Shown one piece after another: positions 53,663 to 62,925 of a DNA stretch of 64,000 nucleotides (position 1 is the stretch's first letter; the number at the start of each line of letters is the position of its first letter). The notes beneath the pieces were generated by a model, which was not told where the DNA came from, did no database searches, and worked only from the letters and a program-made list of their open reading frames with translations. The position numbers and the translations under genes are program-made. Location of the stretch: NCBI GenBank assembly GCA_016742275.1, contig JACVCD010000002.1, forward strand, positions 62,001 through 126,000. Direction: 5' to 3'. This stretch comes from Gemmatimonadaceae bacterium (lineage in GTDB: Bacteria; Gemmatimonadota; Gemmatimonadetes; Gemmatimonadales; Gemmatimonadaceae).

Positions 53663-54856
53663 ATGCGAACGAGGATCCGCCGACTGGTTTTGGGCCTGCT
53701 GGCCGCAGCTGTTACCACGGGCTGTGCGGCTATTTCCCGTCCACCAGCCGATCTTGCGTCGCTCCAATCCGAGGCGGTCACCCTCGCGGCACGGGACCGG
53801 GCTCTCAGGGACACCGTCATCGCCCGCCTCGTGCGCCGCGCTCAACGCCGCAGCGACCGCACCCTCGACATCCTCCTGTTATCGGGGGGCGGACAGAACG
53901 GCGCCTTTGGTGTGGGCTTTCTGCGCGGTTGGCGCACACGCACTGATACGCCGATGCCCACCTTCGACATGGTCACGGGAATCAGCACCGGTGCATTGCA
54001 GGCGCCGTATGCGCTTCTTGGTACGGAAGCGTCGCTTGATACGGTGAGTGCGCTCTATGCGCGCGCGGCTACCAGCATTGCGCCCACGTTTGATTGGTGG
54101 TTCTGGTTTCGTCGCACTGGTGGACTCGTGAATACCGGACGCTTCGATCGCACACTCGAGGAAGCGATCGACGGTGATTTTCGCACCGAGTTGCGTGCGG
54201 CATTTGCCAATGATCAACAGCTGTTGTTTGGCACCACTGACTTTGACCTCGGCATCGGTCAGCTGTGGTCACTGGGCGACGAACTCGATACCACCGAACA
54301 GGGGCTGCGTCGCGCGCGTTCGCTGCTCAAGGCGGCAACGGCCATTCCCGCCATTTTCCCGCCGGTTGTGATCGATGGGCATGTGCACGCTGATGGTGGG
54401 GTGGTGGAGAATCTGCTGCCGGTGCTCACACTGGCCGACTATCACCTGCTCGGTCGTGAACTGAGCGCGCAGGGCATGCGTGATGTCACGGTGCGACTCT
54501 GGGTGGTGATGAATGTGTGGTCGCATGCCGAACCGCGTGCCATCAAGCCGTCGAGTCGTGGTACCATGGATTCGCGTTCAACGGCGCTGCTGTTCTATCT
54601 GCATCAGCCAGCCACCTTCGAGCGACTCGACTATCTCGCGCGTGCGGTCCGCGCCGAAGTGCCGGGGCTCAATCTGCAACTCCGCATTGCGGCATTGCCG
54701 GCGAGCGAATCGGTCGCGCCTGGCGCCAACAAGCTGTTCGAAAAACGATTCATGCAACGACTCGACTCACTCGGATTCGCCAAGGCTCGCAGCAGCGCGC
54801 CATGGGATTCGGTGAGTACGGCGTTTGTCCGTCCCGAGATACGCAACAAGAAATGA
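53663..54856 (+). CDS. Patatin-like phospholipase lipoprotein
   Basis: 397 aa. Lipoprotein signal LVLGLLAAAVTTGCAA (Cys about residue 21). Patatin motifs: oxyanion loop SGGGQNGAFGVGFL, nucleophile GISTG, and the catalytic Asp in HVHADGGVVEN. It probably hydrolyses lipids at the outer membrane or periplasm. It differs from the cytoplasmic integron patatin at 60876. Its stop overlaps the start of the next gene (ATGA). Confidence 0.9.
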   Translation: MRTRIRRLVLGLLAAAVTTGCAAISRPPADLASLQSEAVTLAARDRALRDTVIARLVRRAQRRSDRTLDILLLSGGGQNGAFGVGFLRGWRTRTDTPMPTFDMVTGISTGALQAPYALLGTEASLDTVSALYARAATSIAPTFDWWFWFRRTGGLVNTGRFDRTLEEAIDGDFRTELRAAFANDQQLLFGTTDFDLGIGQLWSLGDELDTTEQGLRRARSLLKAATAIPAIFPPVVIDGHVHADGGVVENLLPVLTLADYHLLGRELSAQGMRDVTVRLWVVMNVWSHAEPRAIKPSSRGTMDSRSTALLFYLHQPATFERLDYLARAVRAEVPGLNLQLRIAALPASESVAPGANKLFEKRFMQRLDSLGFAKARSSAPWDSVSTAFVRPEIRNKK

Positions 54857-55896
54857 ATCCCGCCAGTTCGTCTGCATCCGTGGCCGCGCCACTCGATGTG
54901 GTTCGAGAAGAGCCGCTCTGTGCGGAAACACCACGCGAAGTTCTGCAGCAGGCCGTTACACCGCGCGAGAGTGTGTATGTACGCAGCAATTTCCCTACAC
55001 CATCGCTCGATGCTTCACATGTGATTGTCGTGCGCGGTGCCGTGCAGCATCCGTACGAAGTGGCCGTGCACGAACTCGCCGCATGGCCTCAGCATGAAGT
55101 GTTGGTGACCATGGAGTGCGCGGGCAATTGGCGACTGGGTATGGATCCCGTGCCGGTTGGTGAGCCGTGGAGCTACGGTGCTGTGAGCACCACGGCATGG
55201 CGCGGTGTGCGCGTAGCCGATCTGTTGACGCGGGCCGGCATTGCGCCTGAGGCCGTGGAGCTGCTCACCATCGGTGCGGACAAGGGTGAGCGTGATGATT
55301 CAGTCACGCCAGGTCCGGTGACCTTTGCGCGTGGCCTGCCGGTCGATGCCGCCATGCATCCCGACACCATTCTCGCCACGCACATGGATGGTGAGCCGCT
55401 TACGCAGCATCACGGTGCTCCGGCGCGACTCATCGTACCGGGATGGTACGGCATGGCCAGCGTGAAGTGGGTGGCCGCGTTTGAACTCATCACCACACCA
55501 TTCGACGGCTACTTCCAGCGTCAGCGTTACGTGTACAAGACGGCCGAGGGCGACACGCCGGTCACGCGTGCGCTGGTGAAGAGTTTTCTCGCCAAGCCTG
55601 AGCGCTCGGCAGACGGGCGCGTACTGACAGCGCGCGGTTGGGCGTGGTCGGGCTTTGGTGAAATCGCACGAGTACAGGTGCAGGTCAATGCAGGCGAATG
55701 GGTGGACGCTGAGCTCATTCCATCTACATCGCCATATGCCTGGACGGGATTCTCTCTGGTGCTCGATATACCTGCAGGTCCGGTCACCGTACGCACGCGC
55801 GCAACCGACACGGCCGGCAACACGCAACCCGACCGCATCGAATGGAACTCACTCGGCTACGGCAACAATGCCGTACGCACGTTTGTCATCGACTGA
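54853..55896 (+). CDS. Sulfite oxidase family molybdopterin-dependent oxidoreductase
   Basis: 347 aa from ATG 54853, coupled to the patatin stop; the frame from 54517 is a shadow of that gene. The oxidoreductase molybdopterin domain has the Mo-ligand Cys in VTMECAGNWR, then STTAWRGVRVADLL, ADKGERDD, HGAPARLIVPGWYGMASVKW. A dimerisation domain follows (GRVLTARGWAWSGFGEIARV). There is no Tat or Sec signal, so a cytoplasmic location is likely unless the start is wrong. The substrate, sulfite or other, is unproven. Confidence 0.9.
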   Translation: MNPASSSASVAAPLDVVREEPLCAETPREVLQQAVTPRESVYVRSNFPTPSLDASHVIVVRGAVQHPYEVAVHELAAWPQHEVLVTMECAGNWRLGMDPVPVGEPWSYGAVSTTAWRGVRVADLLTRAGIAPEAVELLTIGADKGERDDSVTPGPVTFARGLPVDAAMHPDTILATHMDGEPLTQHHGAPARLIVPGWYGMASVKWVAAFELITTPFDGYFQRQRYVYKTAEGDTPVTRALVKSFLAKPERSADGRVLTARGWAWSGFGEIARVQVQVNAGEWVDAELIPSTSPYAWTGFSLVLDIPAGPVTVRTRATDTAGNTQPDRIEWNSLGYGNNAVRTFVID

Positions 55897-55909
55897 TGCG
55901 GGTCCTGCA

Positions 55910-56458
55910 ATGACTGCTGTCGAGATTCGGCGAGCCATGCCGGACGATGCGGAGTTGCTCACGCCATTCGCGCGCCGCGTGTTTCTCGACACGTTTCTGG
56001 CGGACAACGACCCGGGGGCCATCGACGCATATGTGGGTGAAGCATTCACGCCGGAGAAGCAGCGCGCCGAGATTGCGTTTGAGCGCGGTGTGTGTTTGCT
56101 GGCGTTCGTAGAGAACACGTTGGCGGCGTGGGCCCTGTTGCGTGAGACGAAGCCTGTTCCACCGAATTGTTCTGTTGCTGCGGAGCGGCCGATGCAACTT
56201 GATCGCTTCTATGTCGATCACGCGTGGCATGGACGCGGAGTGGCCATTGCGCTCATGAACGCCGCCAAGAATCACACGACGGCGGTGAACGCTGATGCGT
56301 TGTGGCTCACCACGTGGGAGCGCAACGCTCGCGCCATTCGCTTCTACGAACGCGAAGGTTTTGTTCTGGTTGGAGAAACGACCTTCGTGTTGGGCGACGA
56401 GGTGCAGCGTGATGTGGTGATGTGCGCGCCAATCACACCGGCTCCACCAACGGTCTAG
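55910..56458 (+). CDS. GNAT family N-acetyltransferase
   Basis: 182 aa from ATG 55910. GNAT order is clear: EIRRAMPDDAELLTPFARRV at the start, then DRFYVDHAWHGRGVAIALMN (acetyl-CoA loop R-G-x-A) and WERNARAIRFYEREGFVLVG (motif B). The acceptor is unknown. It overlaps the convergent SET gene by 4 bases. Confidence 0.9.
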   Translation: MTAVEIRRAMPDDAELLTPFARRVFLDTFLADNDPGAIDAYVGEAFTPEKQRAEIAFERGVCLLAFVENTLAAWALLRETKPVPPNCSVAAERPMQLDRFYVDHAWHGRGVAIALMNAAKNHTTAVNADALWLTTWERNARAIRFYEREGFVLVGETTFVLGDEVQRDVVMCAPITPAPPTV

Positions 56459-56937
56459 CGCTTCTTCGCCAGCATTGTCCCGCGGCAGGTGATCGCACCG
56501 CAGTGGCAGGGATAGCGTTTCTTGGCGGCCGGTGTGTGACGTTCCTCGAGCACGAAGGCGTAATCGTAGACCAACTCTTCGCCGGGCTCGATGTCGTGAA
56601 TGGCTTCGATCCACAAGCGTTTCTGGTCGATCACCACATCGCAGTTTGGGGCGCAGGAGTGATTGAGAAAACGCGCCTCATTGCCATTGACCGACGCGTC
56701 CACGACCACGTCGTCATCGATGGCAAACAGAAACGTGTGGTGGCGTTCACCCGCCACGTCGGGGTAGCGCTCCTCGGCCTGGGCGGGGGTGAGCCGTTCG
56801 CCGGCGTACTCGATGAGACGTTCGCCGATTGGAATGGCCCGGGTGGCAAAGGCCCCCATCCCCTGAATGCCGGAGGAGCGGATTTCGAAGGGGTAGGGCG
56901 GCTGGGGGGCGTTTTGGGCGTCACGCGGGTGGCTCAT
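56455..56937 (-). CDS. SET domain protein (lysine methyltransferase fold)
   Basis: 160 aa from ATG 56937 (MSHPRDAQNA). SET motifs: GAFATRAIPIGERLIEYAGE, NGNEARFLNHSCAPNCDVVI, GEELVYDYAF and the Cys-rich post-SET YPCHCGAITCRGTML. Bacterial SET proteins methylate lysines of self or host proteins; the target here is not predictable. Divergent from the helicase gene. Confidence 0.92.
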   Translation of the reverse strand: MSHPRDAQNAPQPPYPFEIRSSGIQGMGAFATRAIPIGERLIEYAGERLTPAQAEERYPDVAGERHHTFLFAIDDDVVVDASVNGNEARFLNHSCAPNCDVVIDQKRLWIEAIHDIEPGEELVYDYAFVLEERHTPAAKKRYPCHCGAITCRGTMLAKKR

Positions 56938-56999
56938 TCCCGGAATTTCACTGTTTGGGGACGGAATTGGGTAGATTTCCGGGCTACAGGAGAAAAACC

Positions 57000-58793
57000 A
57001 TGACACAACCGGACGCGGACAGCACCGTCGCCCCGATCAGCGCGCACGACGAGTCGCACGGCACCTTTGCCGCGCTTGGAGTGGATCCGCGCATTGCCCA
57101 GGCCCTCGTGGCTTTGGGCTACGAAGAACCCACGCCAGTACAGCGCGCCGCCATTCCACCTCTGCTGGAAGGGCGCGACGTGTTGGCGCAGGCTGCCACG
57201 GGCACCGGCAAGACCGCTGCGTTTTCGTTGCCATTGCTGACGCGTATCGGCGCCGGCCATCGCTCGACCGGCGGTCCGTCCGTGCTCATTCTCGTACCCA
57301 CGCGCGAGTTGGCCATGCAGGTGGCCGAGGCCGTGCATCGCTACGGCAAGCCGCTCGGTCTCAATGCGCTGGCCGTTTATGGCGGTGCGAGCATGGAGAT
57401 GCAGGTGCGGGCACTGCGTCGCGGTGTGGATGCGGTGATTGCCACGCCGGGCCGCGCGCTCGATCACATCAAGCGTCATACGCTCAAGCTGGACACGCTC
57501 AAGGGCGTAGTGCTCGACGAAGCCGACGAAATGCTCGACATGGGTTTTGCCGACGAGCTCGAGGCCATTCTTGAGGCCACGCCGTCGACCAAGCAGACCG
57601 CCTTGTTCAGCGCCACGTTGCCGCCGCGCATTGCCGGCATTGCGCGCACGTATCTGCAGAACCCCGTGCATGTCACGGTGGAGCGCGAAGTGGTGGCCGA
57701 GGGCGAGTCGGCGCGCGTGCGGCAGGTGGCGTACATCGTGCCGCGTGCGCACAAGATGCCGGCGCTGGCGCGTGTGCTCGATATCGAGCAGCCCACGAGC
57801 GCGATCGTGTTCTGTCGTACGCGTACCGAAGTGGACGAGCTTAGTGAGACGTTGACAGCGCGCGGTTTGCGCGCCGAGTCGTTGCATGGTGGGTTGTCGC
57901 AGGATCAGCGTGATCGGGTGATGCAGAAGTTCCGCGCCAAGAAGGTGGACCTGCTCATTGCCACGGACGTGGCCGCGCGCGGACTTGATGTAAAGCATGT
58001 GTCGCACGTGGTGAACTTCGACGTGCCGGCGGATGCTGAGACCTATGTGCACCGCATCGGTCGTACCGGTCGTGCGGGCCGTGAAGGTGTGGCGATTACG
58101 CTGGCTGAGCCGCGTGAACATCGTTTGCTGCGCAATATCGAGCGGCAGACCAATCAGAAGATCGAGCAGGCGCAGGTGCCCACGGTGGCTGACTTGCGTG
58201 CGCATCGTCAGGAGCTGGTGAAGGCCACGTTGCGTGAGGCCGTGCTCGAGGGGAATCTCGACAGCTTCCGCGGCATGGTGGAGTCACTGGCGGGCGAGTA
58301 CAACGTGATGGACTTGGCTGCGGCCGCAGTGAAGCTGGTGGCGGCGCGTCATGATGGAGAAGAAGCCGAGATTCCGACGGTGGCGCCGCGCAGCGAGCGT
58401 ACCGGATCGCCGAAGTTTGATCGTGACAACCGTCCGGAGCGCGGCTCTCGTGATTCACGTGAGTCGCGTGGTTCGCGTGGCGATTCCGGTGAAGGTCGTG
58501 GTGAGCGCGGCGCCGGTGGCAACAAGCGCGCCAAGCGTGAGACCGCGTGGACGGCCGCGAAGTTGTGGATTGGTGCGGGCCGCAAGCTCAAGATGCGTCC
58601 GGGCGATCTCGTCGGTGCGATCGCCAACGAGGCCGGACTCGACTCCAGTCATATCGGCGCGATCCAGATTGCCGACAACTTCAGCACGGTGGAAGTGCCG
58701 GAGGCGATGGCGGACGAAGTGATCAACGCGCTCAAGAACACCAAGATCAAGGGACTGCGGGTGCAGGTGCGCCGGGATCGGATGGGTCGTTGA
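57000..58793 (+). CDS. deaD: DEAD-box RNA helicase with C-terminal DbpA/CsdA RNA-binding domain
   Basis: 597 aa from ATG 57000 with AGGAG upstream. Motifs: PTPVQRAAIP, ATGTGKTAAF, PTRELAMQ, ATPGRALD, VLDEADEMLDMG, FSATLPP, ATDVAARGLDVK and HRIGRTGRAG. After the core and a helical region comes an Arg/Ser/Gly-rich linker, then a DbpA-type RNA-binding domain (KLWIGAGRKLKMRPGDLVGA, STVEVPEAMADEVINAL). This matches the DeaD/CsdA group, cold-shock and ribosome-assembly helicases. Confidence 0.92.
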   Translation: MTQPDADSTVAPISAHDESHGTFAALGVDPRIAQALVALGYEEPTPVQRAAIPPLLEGRDVLAQAATGTGKTAAFSLPLLTRIGAGHRSTGGPSVLILVPTRELAMQVAEAVHRYGKPLGLNALAVYGGASMEMQVRALRRGVDAVIATPGRALDHIKRHTLKLDTLKGVVLDEADEMLDMGFADELEAILEATPSTKQTALFSATLPPRIAGIARTYLQNPVHVTVEREVVAEGESARVRQVAYIVPRAHKMPALARVLDIEQPTSAIVFCRTRTEVDELSETLTARGLRAESLHGGLSQDQRDRVMQKFRAKKVDLLIATDVAARGLDVKHVSHVVNFDVPADAETYVHRIGRTGRAGREGVAITLAEPREHRLLRNIERQTNQKIEQAQVPTVADLRAHRQELVKATLREAVLEGNLDSFRGMVESLAGEYNVMDLAAAAVKLVAARHDGEEAEIPTVAPRSERTGSPKFDRDNRPERGSRDSRESRGSRGDSGEGRGERGAGGNKRAKRETAWTAAKLWIGAGRKLKMRPGDLVGAIANEAGLDSSHIGAIQIADNFSTVEVPEAMADEVINALKNTKIKGLRVQVRRDRMGR

Positions 58794-58870
58794 GTTGGAC
58801 CATGTCGGTTTGATGCAACCGACGTAGAAATGATGACGGGACATGCGTGGCACGGTGGTATGGTGCCGGC

Positions 58871-59857
58871 ATGTCCCGTTCTTCGTTGTTGGTGTTGGCG
58901 CGTGAGCGTGCGGCGCTACGACGGTACAGTCCCCGTACGGTGGATGTGTATCTGCGGTGGGTGGTGAAGTACGTGCGTCACCATGGACTTCAGCATCCGG
59001 GTCGCATGGGCGCCGAGGAGGTTCGGGCCTTTCTCAGTCACTTGGCGGATGTTGGTCATGTGGCAGCGAGCACGCAGAACCAGGCCTTGGCGGCGTTGCA
59101 ATTTCTGTATCGTGATGTGTTGGATGCGCCGCTGCCGCCAATTGATGCATTGGCGCCGGCGCCGCGTCCGCAGGTGTTGCCCAACGTGTTGTCGCGCGAT
59201 GGCGTAGCGCGGGTGCTGACGCACATGGATGGTACGCCGCGGCTGATGGCGCAGTTGCTGTACGGGTCCGGATTGCGGTTGATGGAGTGTTGTGCATTGC
59301 GCCGGAAGGATGTGAATCTCGAGCGACGCGAGATCGTGTTGCGTCAGACCAAGGGTGGGCGACATCGCGTGACGATGTTGCCGGAATCGCTGATGGACCC
59401 GTTGTCCCAGCAGATGGAGCGTGCGCGGGTGTTCATTGTGCGTCTGATGTTGCGTGGCGGTGGGTATGTGGAACTGCCAAATGCCTTTCATCTCAAGGCG
59501 TCGAATGCCGGTCGGCATCGTGCGTGGATGTGGGTATTCCCGGCGGCACGGCAGCATTGGCACGCCGAGAGTCGGCAGTGGCGCGTGCACCATGTGCATC
59601 CGAGTGTGTTGCAGCGGGCGGTGGCGTCGGCCGCGAAGGATGCCGGACTTGGACAGCGCGTGGGGTGCCACACATTCCGGCACTCTTTCGCCACACATCT
59701 GCTGGAGTCGGGCTACGACATTCGCACCGTGCAGGAGCTATTGGGCCACAAGGATGTGAAGACCACGATGCTGTACACGCATGTGCTGAATCGCGGCGGG
59801 CGTGGTGTTCGGAGTCCGTTGGACGGCGTGCCGGGAGCGGGCCATGTCCTCCCGTGA
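58871..59857 (+). CDS. intI: Integron integrase (tyrosine recombinase IntI), in cassette orientation
   Basis: 328 aa from ATG 58871. Tyrosine recombinase residues: Arg in YGSGLRLME, His/Arg in CHTFRHSFATHLLESGYD, His and Tyr in LLGHKDVKTTMLYTHVLNRG. The integron-specific insert between catalytic boxes is present (YVELPNAFHLKASNAG to WMWVFPA), as is the IntI-type end RGGRGVRSPLD. The gene points toward the array, unlike class 1 integrons, so its 3' end is next to attI. Such inverted integrases form a known subset in other phyla. GC is high, like the chromosome, which suggests long residence. Confidence 0.93.
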   Translation: MSRSSLLVLARERAALRRYSPRTVDVYLRWVVKYVRHHGLQHPGRMGAEEVRAFLSHLADVGHVAASTQNQALAALQFLYRDVLDAPLPPIDALAPAPRPQVLPNVLSRDGVARVLTHMDGTPRLMAQLLYGSGLRLMECCALRRKDVNLERREIVLRQTKGGRHRVTMLPESLMDPLSQQMERARVFIVRLMLRGGGYVELPNAFHLKASNAGRHRAWMWVFPAARQHWHAESRQWRVHHVHPSVLQRAVASAAKDAGLGQRVGCHTFRHSFATHLLESGYDIRTVQELLGHKDVKTTMLYTHVLNRGGRGVRSPLDGVPGAGHVLP

Positions 59858-59988
59858 CTCTCTCTGAGCGTCGGCGTGATATAGCGCGATAACCGCAGGA
59901 TAACGCGGGCTGGCGGGTGGGCTTAGGCGCACCGTAAGTTCTGGCAATGCAATTGGATGGTGTGCTGCACTGCCGCGAATTTCAGGAT

Positions 59989-59997
59989 TGTTATACT
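59989..59997 (+). promoter_or_regulatory. Candidate cassette promoter (extended -10)
   Basis: TGTTATACT forms an extended -10 (TGn-TATACT) between intI and attI, pointing into the array. No convincing -35 is visible. In this gap (59858-60087) it is the only promoter-like signal I see. Confidence 0.4.
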
Positions 59998-59999
59998 GC

Positions 60000-60060
60000 G
60001 AAAATCAGCGGTATAAACAACTGGCTGCAGTGATCGCACGCGGTCTAATAAGCGTTAGGC
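60000..60060 (+). other. attI-like recombination site
   Basis: GTTAGGC (60054-60060) matches the GTTRRRY crossover exactly and stands between intI and the first cassette gene, without the paired arms of an attC. The 5' limit is arbitrary. Confidence 0.65.
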
Positions 60061-60087
60061 ACACGCTACGGAATCAATCATCAACTC

Positions 60088-60690
60088 ATGGGAGCAAAGA
60101 GAATGCCCTTCTCCGGCATGATGAACGACATAGTGGCGCTCGTAAAGCAGGATGGTACGGTCTTCCCCAACATCAAGAGCGTCGTTTCGGGCTCAAGCAT
60201 TGTGTTTGACGATGTGCAGATCCCTCTTGAGGAAGGAGATCACCTTGAGAGAAAGCTACCGAATGGCCTTAAGGAGACCTACGTCGTGCTCGATCGCGGT
60301 TACTACGACAAGTTTCACGGGATTCCTGCCCACTACCAGGCGAAGGTTCGTAAGCTGACTACGATTGAGGTGGAGCGGATCATGCGCCCGGGAATCTCGA
60401 TACATGGCGACAATTCTCGAGTCAACATCAACTCCACTGACAGATCCAGCAATCTCGTTCTGAATGGCAGCGATGTCTTCGAGAAGCTCTCGCAGGCAAT
60501 TAGGGAACGGGTAGCCGCCGAGTCAGAACGTGATTCACTGCTCGTTGCGATTGAGGGAATGCGGTCATCTAACCAACAGGACGAATTTCTAGCGCACTAC
60601 CAACGCTTCATTGCCTCGGCCGCAAACCACATGACGATCATTGGCCCGTTCTTGCCGGCTCTTGCGAAGTTTTTCGGGGGCGGTGCCTAA
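60088..60690 (+). CDS. Cassette 1: conserved protein of unknown function
   Basis: 200 aa from ATG 60088, or 195 aa from ATG 60103 (MPFSGMMNDIVALVKQDG). Two parts are visible: an N-terminal beta-rich domain of about 95 residues (FPNIKSVVSGSSIVFDDVQI, LERKLPNGLKETYVVLDRGY, GIPAHYQAKVRK), then an Asn/Ser segment RVNINSTDRSSN and a helical C-terminus ending AANHMTIIGPFLPALAKFF. I recall this layout in unannotated proteins of many bacteria but know no function. The stop TAA is embedded in the attC R'' box. Confidence 0.8.
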   Translation: MGAKRMPFSGMMNDIVALVKQDGTVFPNIKSVVSGSSIVFDDVQIPLEEGDHLERKLPNGLKETYVVLDRGYYDKFHGIPAHYQAKVRKLTTIEVERIMRPGISIHGDNSRVNINSTDRSSNLVLNGSDVFEKLSQAIRERVAAESERDSLLVAIEGMRSSNQQDEFLAHYQRFIASAANHMTIIGPFLPALAKFFGGGA

Positions 60691-60791
60691 CAGAACGCTG
60701 CTGCCGCCAGGGCATTCGATGAGCGCGGCTGACTCACTGCGTTCGCCTGCCGCATTGTTATGGGGCCCTGCGGCAGAGCTTTGCGTTATGC
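60685..60791 (+). repeat. attC site of cassette 1
   Basis: R'' GCCTAAC (60685-60691) and R' GTTATGC (60785-60791) enclose arms GCTGCTGCCGCCAGGGC and GCCCTGCGGCAGAGC that pair with unpaired extra bases, as in folded attC. 107 bp. Confidence 0.88.
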
Positions 60792-60875
60792 AAAAACTAG
60801 AAACCACCTCGGCCTGTCGGGCATCGCTTGGGCTACCCGAAGCATCCATATATTCGTTACGCCAATCGACCGTAA

Positions 60876-61856
60876 ATGACAGAGAACACGATCAACGTGG
60901 GAGCAGAGAGCACGACATCGCAGTATCGGGTGCTCTCACTCGATGGCGGAGGCGCAAAGGGGCTCTACACACTAGGGGTACTTCATGAGTTCGAGAAGTA
61001 CGTCGGTGGGTCGCTAGGGTCATACTTCGAACTGATTTACGGAACCAGCACGGGTGCCATTATCGCCGCACTCTTGGCGCTCGGAAAGTCCGTTGCTGAA
61101 ATCCTTGATATCTACCTAGAGTTGGTGCCGCGAGTGATGCGTGCAGGGCTTCGACCCCCGCCGCTGGCAAGGCGGTATCGATCAAATGCGCTGCGCAGAG
61201 AGGCAGAGCGCATCTTTGGCGATCGAAACTTCGATGCATTCCAGACTGCATTGGGATTGGTCGCCGTGGACTACGATGGCGCGAAGCCGATGATCTTCAA
61301 GACAAAGGCAGATCTCGCGATCGGCAGAAGGAGCAGCTTTGAAGCTGGATTCGGTTCGACCATCGTAGACGCACTAGTCGCCTCAACCGCAGCATTTCCG
61401 TTCTTTGCACGGCCGAGAATCGCCACGAGTAGTTGGGGCAATCCAGAAGTACTAGATGGTGGCTACGCGGCGAATAACCCGACCATGCTTGCAATTGCCG
61501 ACGCGCTAAGGGTGGTGACAGCACCCGAGAGGCTGGCGGTTCTGAGCATCGGAGTTGGTCACTACAAGGAGCCGAAACGAAGTATCGCCCATCAGCTACT
61601 CTTCAGTATGTGGTGGTTCTATATGATCCCTAAGACGCTTGAGACTAGCACGAACACGATGGAAGGCCTGCGTAAGGCACTATGCGCGCATGTCCCATGC
61701 GTGCGAATCGATGAAACCTACGCCGGCTCAGAGTACGCCACAGACCTTCTCGAGTCGGATCGGAATAAACTAGAGAAGCTCTTCGTTTTGGGACGCACTT
61801 CCTTCGGAGCTTTCGAGTCTCAGGTGAAACAGCTGTTCCCACCACTCGCCAACTGA
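60876..61856 (+). CDS. capV: Cassette 2: patatin-like phospholipase, probable CBASS effector (CapV-like)
   Basis: 326 aa, cytoplasmic (no signal). Patatin motifs: LSLDGGGAKGLYTLGVL (oxyanion loop), nucleophile in YGTSTGAII, and the Asp in LDGGYAANNP. Directly upstream of a CD-NTase gene, 7 bases apart, in the order also seen for capV-dncV in Vibrio. In CBASS the nucleotide second messenger switches on such a lipase, which degrades the inner membrane of phage-infected cells. A weak promoter-like pair (TTGGGC 60828, TATATT 60849) lies upstream. Confidence 0.85.
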   Translation: MTENTINVGAESTTSQYRVLSLDGGGAKGLYTLGVLHEFEKYVGGSLGSYFELIYGTSTGAIIAALLALGKSVAEILDIYLELVPRVMRAGLRPPPLARRYRSNALRREAERIFGDRNFDAFQTALGLVAVDYDGAKPMIFKTKADLAIGRRSSFEAGFGSTIVDALVASTAAFPFFARPRIATSSWGNPEVLDGGYAANNPTMLAIADALRVVTAPERLAVLSIGVGHYKEPKRSIAHQLLFSMWWFYMIPKTLETSTNTMEGLRKALCAHVPCVRIDETYAGSEYATDLLESDRNKLEKLFVLGRTSFGAFESQVKQLFPPLAN

Positions 61857-61863
61857 GTTCGTC

Positions 61864-62898
61864 ATGGCCCGCGAAACCCAATTGCAAAATCTGCAAGACC
61901 GCCGACGTGGCGTGGTAGAGAAGGCACTCGGCCTCCAAGAGGCTTACGCGAGACTATCCGAGGATTCGGCAGTCAAGTATGCCATAGGTGCAATGCAGCC
62001 CATTGAGAAGCGATATACGGAGATTACGCTCGAGGAAGGTTCGCGAGTGAGGCGTCAGCTTGAAGATGGGCTGGCACGGCGAAACATCCCCGTTGCGTTT
62101 CGATTTCAGGGATCGACTACTAACGATACCCATATTAAGGCGTACAGCGACATTGACTTGCTAACCCTCCATCTTGCGTATCACGACCTGGAGCCGCCTT
62201 TGCGGCCTTCGACGCCATATGCGGGGGATCCGGCGAGCGACCTCAAAGAGTTGCGTCAAGCAGCAATTGGAGTGCTTGCCAACGCCTTCCCAGAAGTGAT
62301 GGTCGATGCTTCGGGATCCAAGGCGTTAGCCCTGTCAGGTGGCTCATTGCGCCGTGACGTCGATGTCGTGATAGGAAACTGGTGGAACAATATTGAGTAT
62401 GAGCAAACAAGCCTTGAAGCATTTCGGGGCGTTCGCATTTACGATGCGCACAGCCAGCAGCGGATAGGCAACAAGCCATTTCTACACAATCTGCGAATCG
62501 CGGAGAAGGACGCGCGGTGCGGAGGGGGATTGCGAAAGGTTTGTCGACTGCTGAAGTCACTGAAGTACGACGCGCAGCCGGAAGTCCCGATGTCGAGTTA
62601 TGACTTAGTGAGCTTGGCTTATGCGATGTCAGAGCAACAGCTCACGACGGAGAACGGCGCGGATCTGCAGCTGGTGGCGAATACTGAAGAGTTTCTCCGT
62701 GTCCTCCGTGGGAGTGAGCAACTCAGAAGTCAGATGTATGTTCCGAACGGAATGCGCAAGGTGTTCTGTGCTGAGGGCGCAACCATCGACGGTCTAAAGG
62801 CACTGCATGCGGAAGTGGCGCAGCTGCTCGCAGACATTCATCAAGGTTTGGCGCGCTCGTTCAAGAAGCTCGAATCCTCTCGAATCTTGCTTGGATAG
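61864..62898 (+). CDS. Cassette 2: CD-NTase (cyclic oligonucleotide synthase) of a CBASS-like pair
   Basis: 344 aa. The nucleotidyltransferase core is FQGSTTNDTHIKAYSDIDLL (GS motif and the two catalytic Asp) with the third acidic strand RRDVDVVIGNWW. The remaining helical domain (GLRKVCRLLKSLKYDA, SSYDLVSLAYAMSEQQL) fits SMODS-type CD-NTases. It should make a cyclic di- or trinucleotide on phage infection; the product cannot be predicted. No Cap2/Cap3 or HORMA/TRIP13 gene follows, so this would be a minimal type I system. Confidence 0.85.
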   Translation: MARETQLQNLQDRRRGVVEKALGLQEAYARLSEDSAVKYAIGAMQPIEKRYTEITLEEGSRVRRQLEDGLARRNIPVAFRFQGSTTNDTHIKAYSDIDLLTLHLAYHDLEPPLRPSTPYAGDPASDLKELRQAAIGVLANAFPEVMVDASGSKALALSGGSLRRDVDVVIGNWWNNIEYEQTSLEAFRGVRIYDAHSQQRIGNKPFLHNLRIAEKDARCGGGLRKVCRLLKSLKYDAQPEVPMSSYDLVSLAYAMSEQQLTTENGADLQLVANTEEFLRVLRGSEQLRSQMYVPNGMRKVFCAEGATIDGLKALHAEVAQLLADIHQGLARSFKKLESSRILLG

Positions 62899-62925
62899 CG
62901 GCTCCTGCCCCTCAGCGCACCCGCC

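Noticed and set aside
54517-54852. Extended N-terminus of the sulfite oxidase-like protein
   Set aside because: It is an alternative frame of the patatin gene; ATG 54853 is coupled to that gene's stop.
59858-59998. Possible degenerate attC between intI and attI
   Set aside because: GATAAC and GTTATAC boxes exist, but the arms between them do not pair like the other attC sites.
60088-60690. Calling cassette 1 a known defence gene
   Set aside because: No motif supports a specific function; only the context is suggestive.
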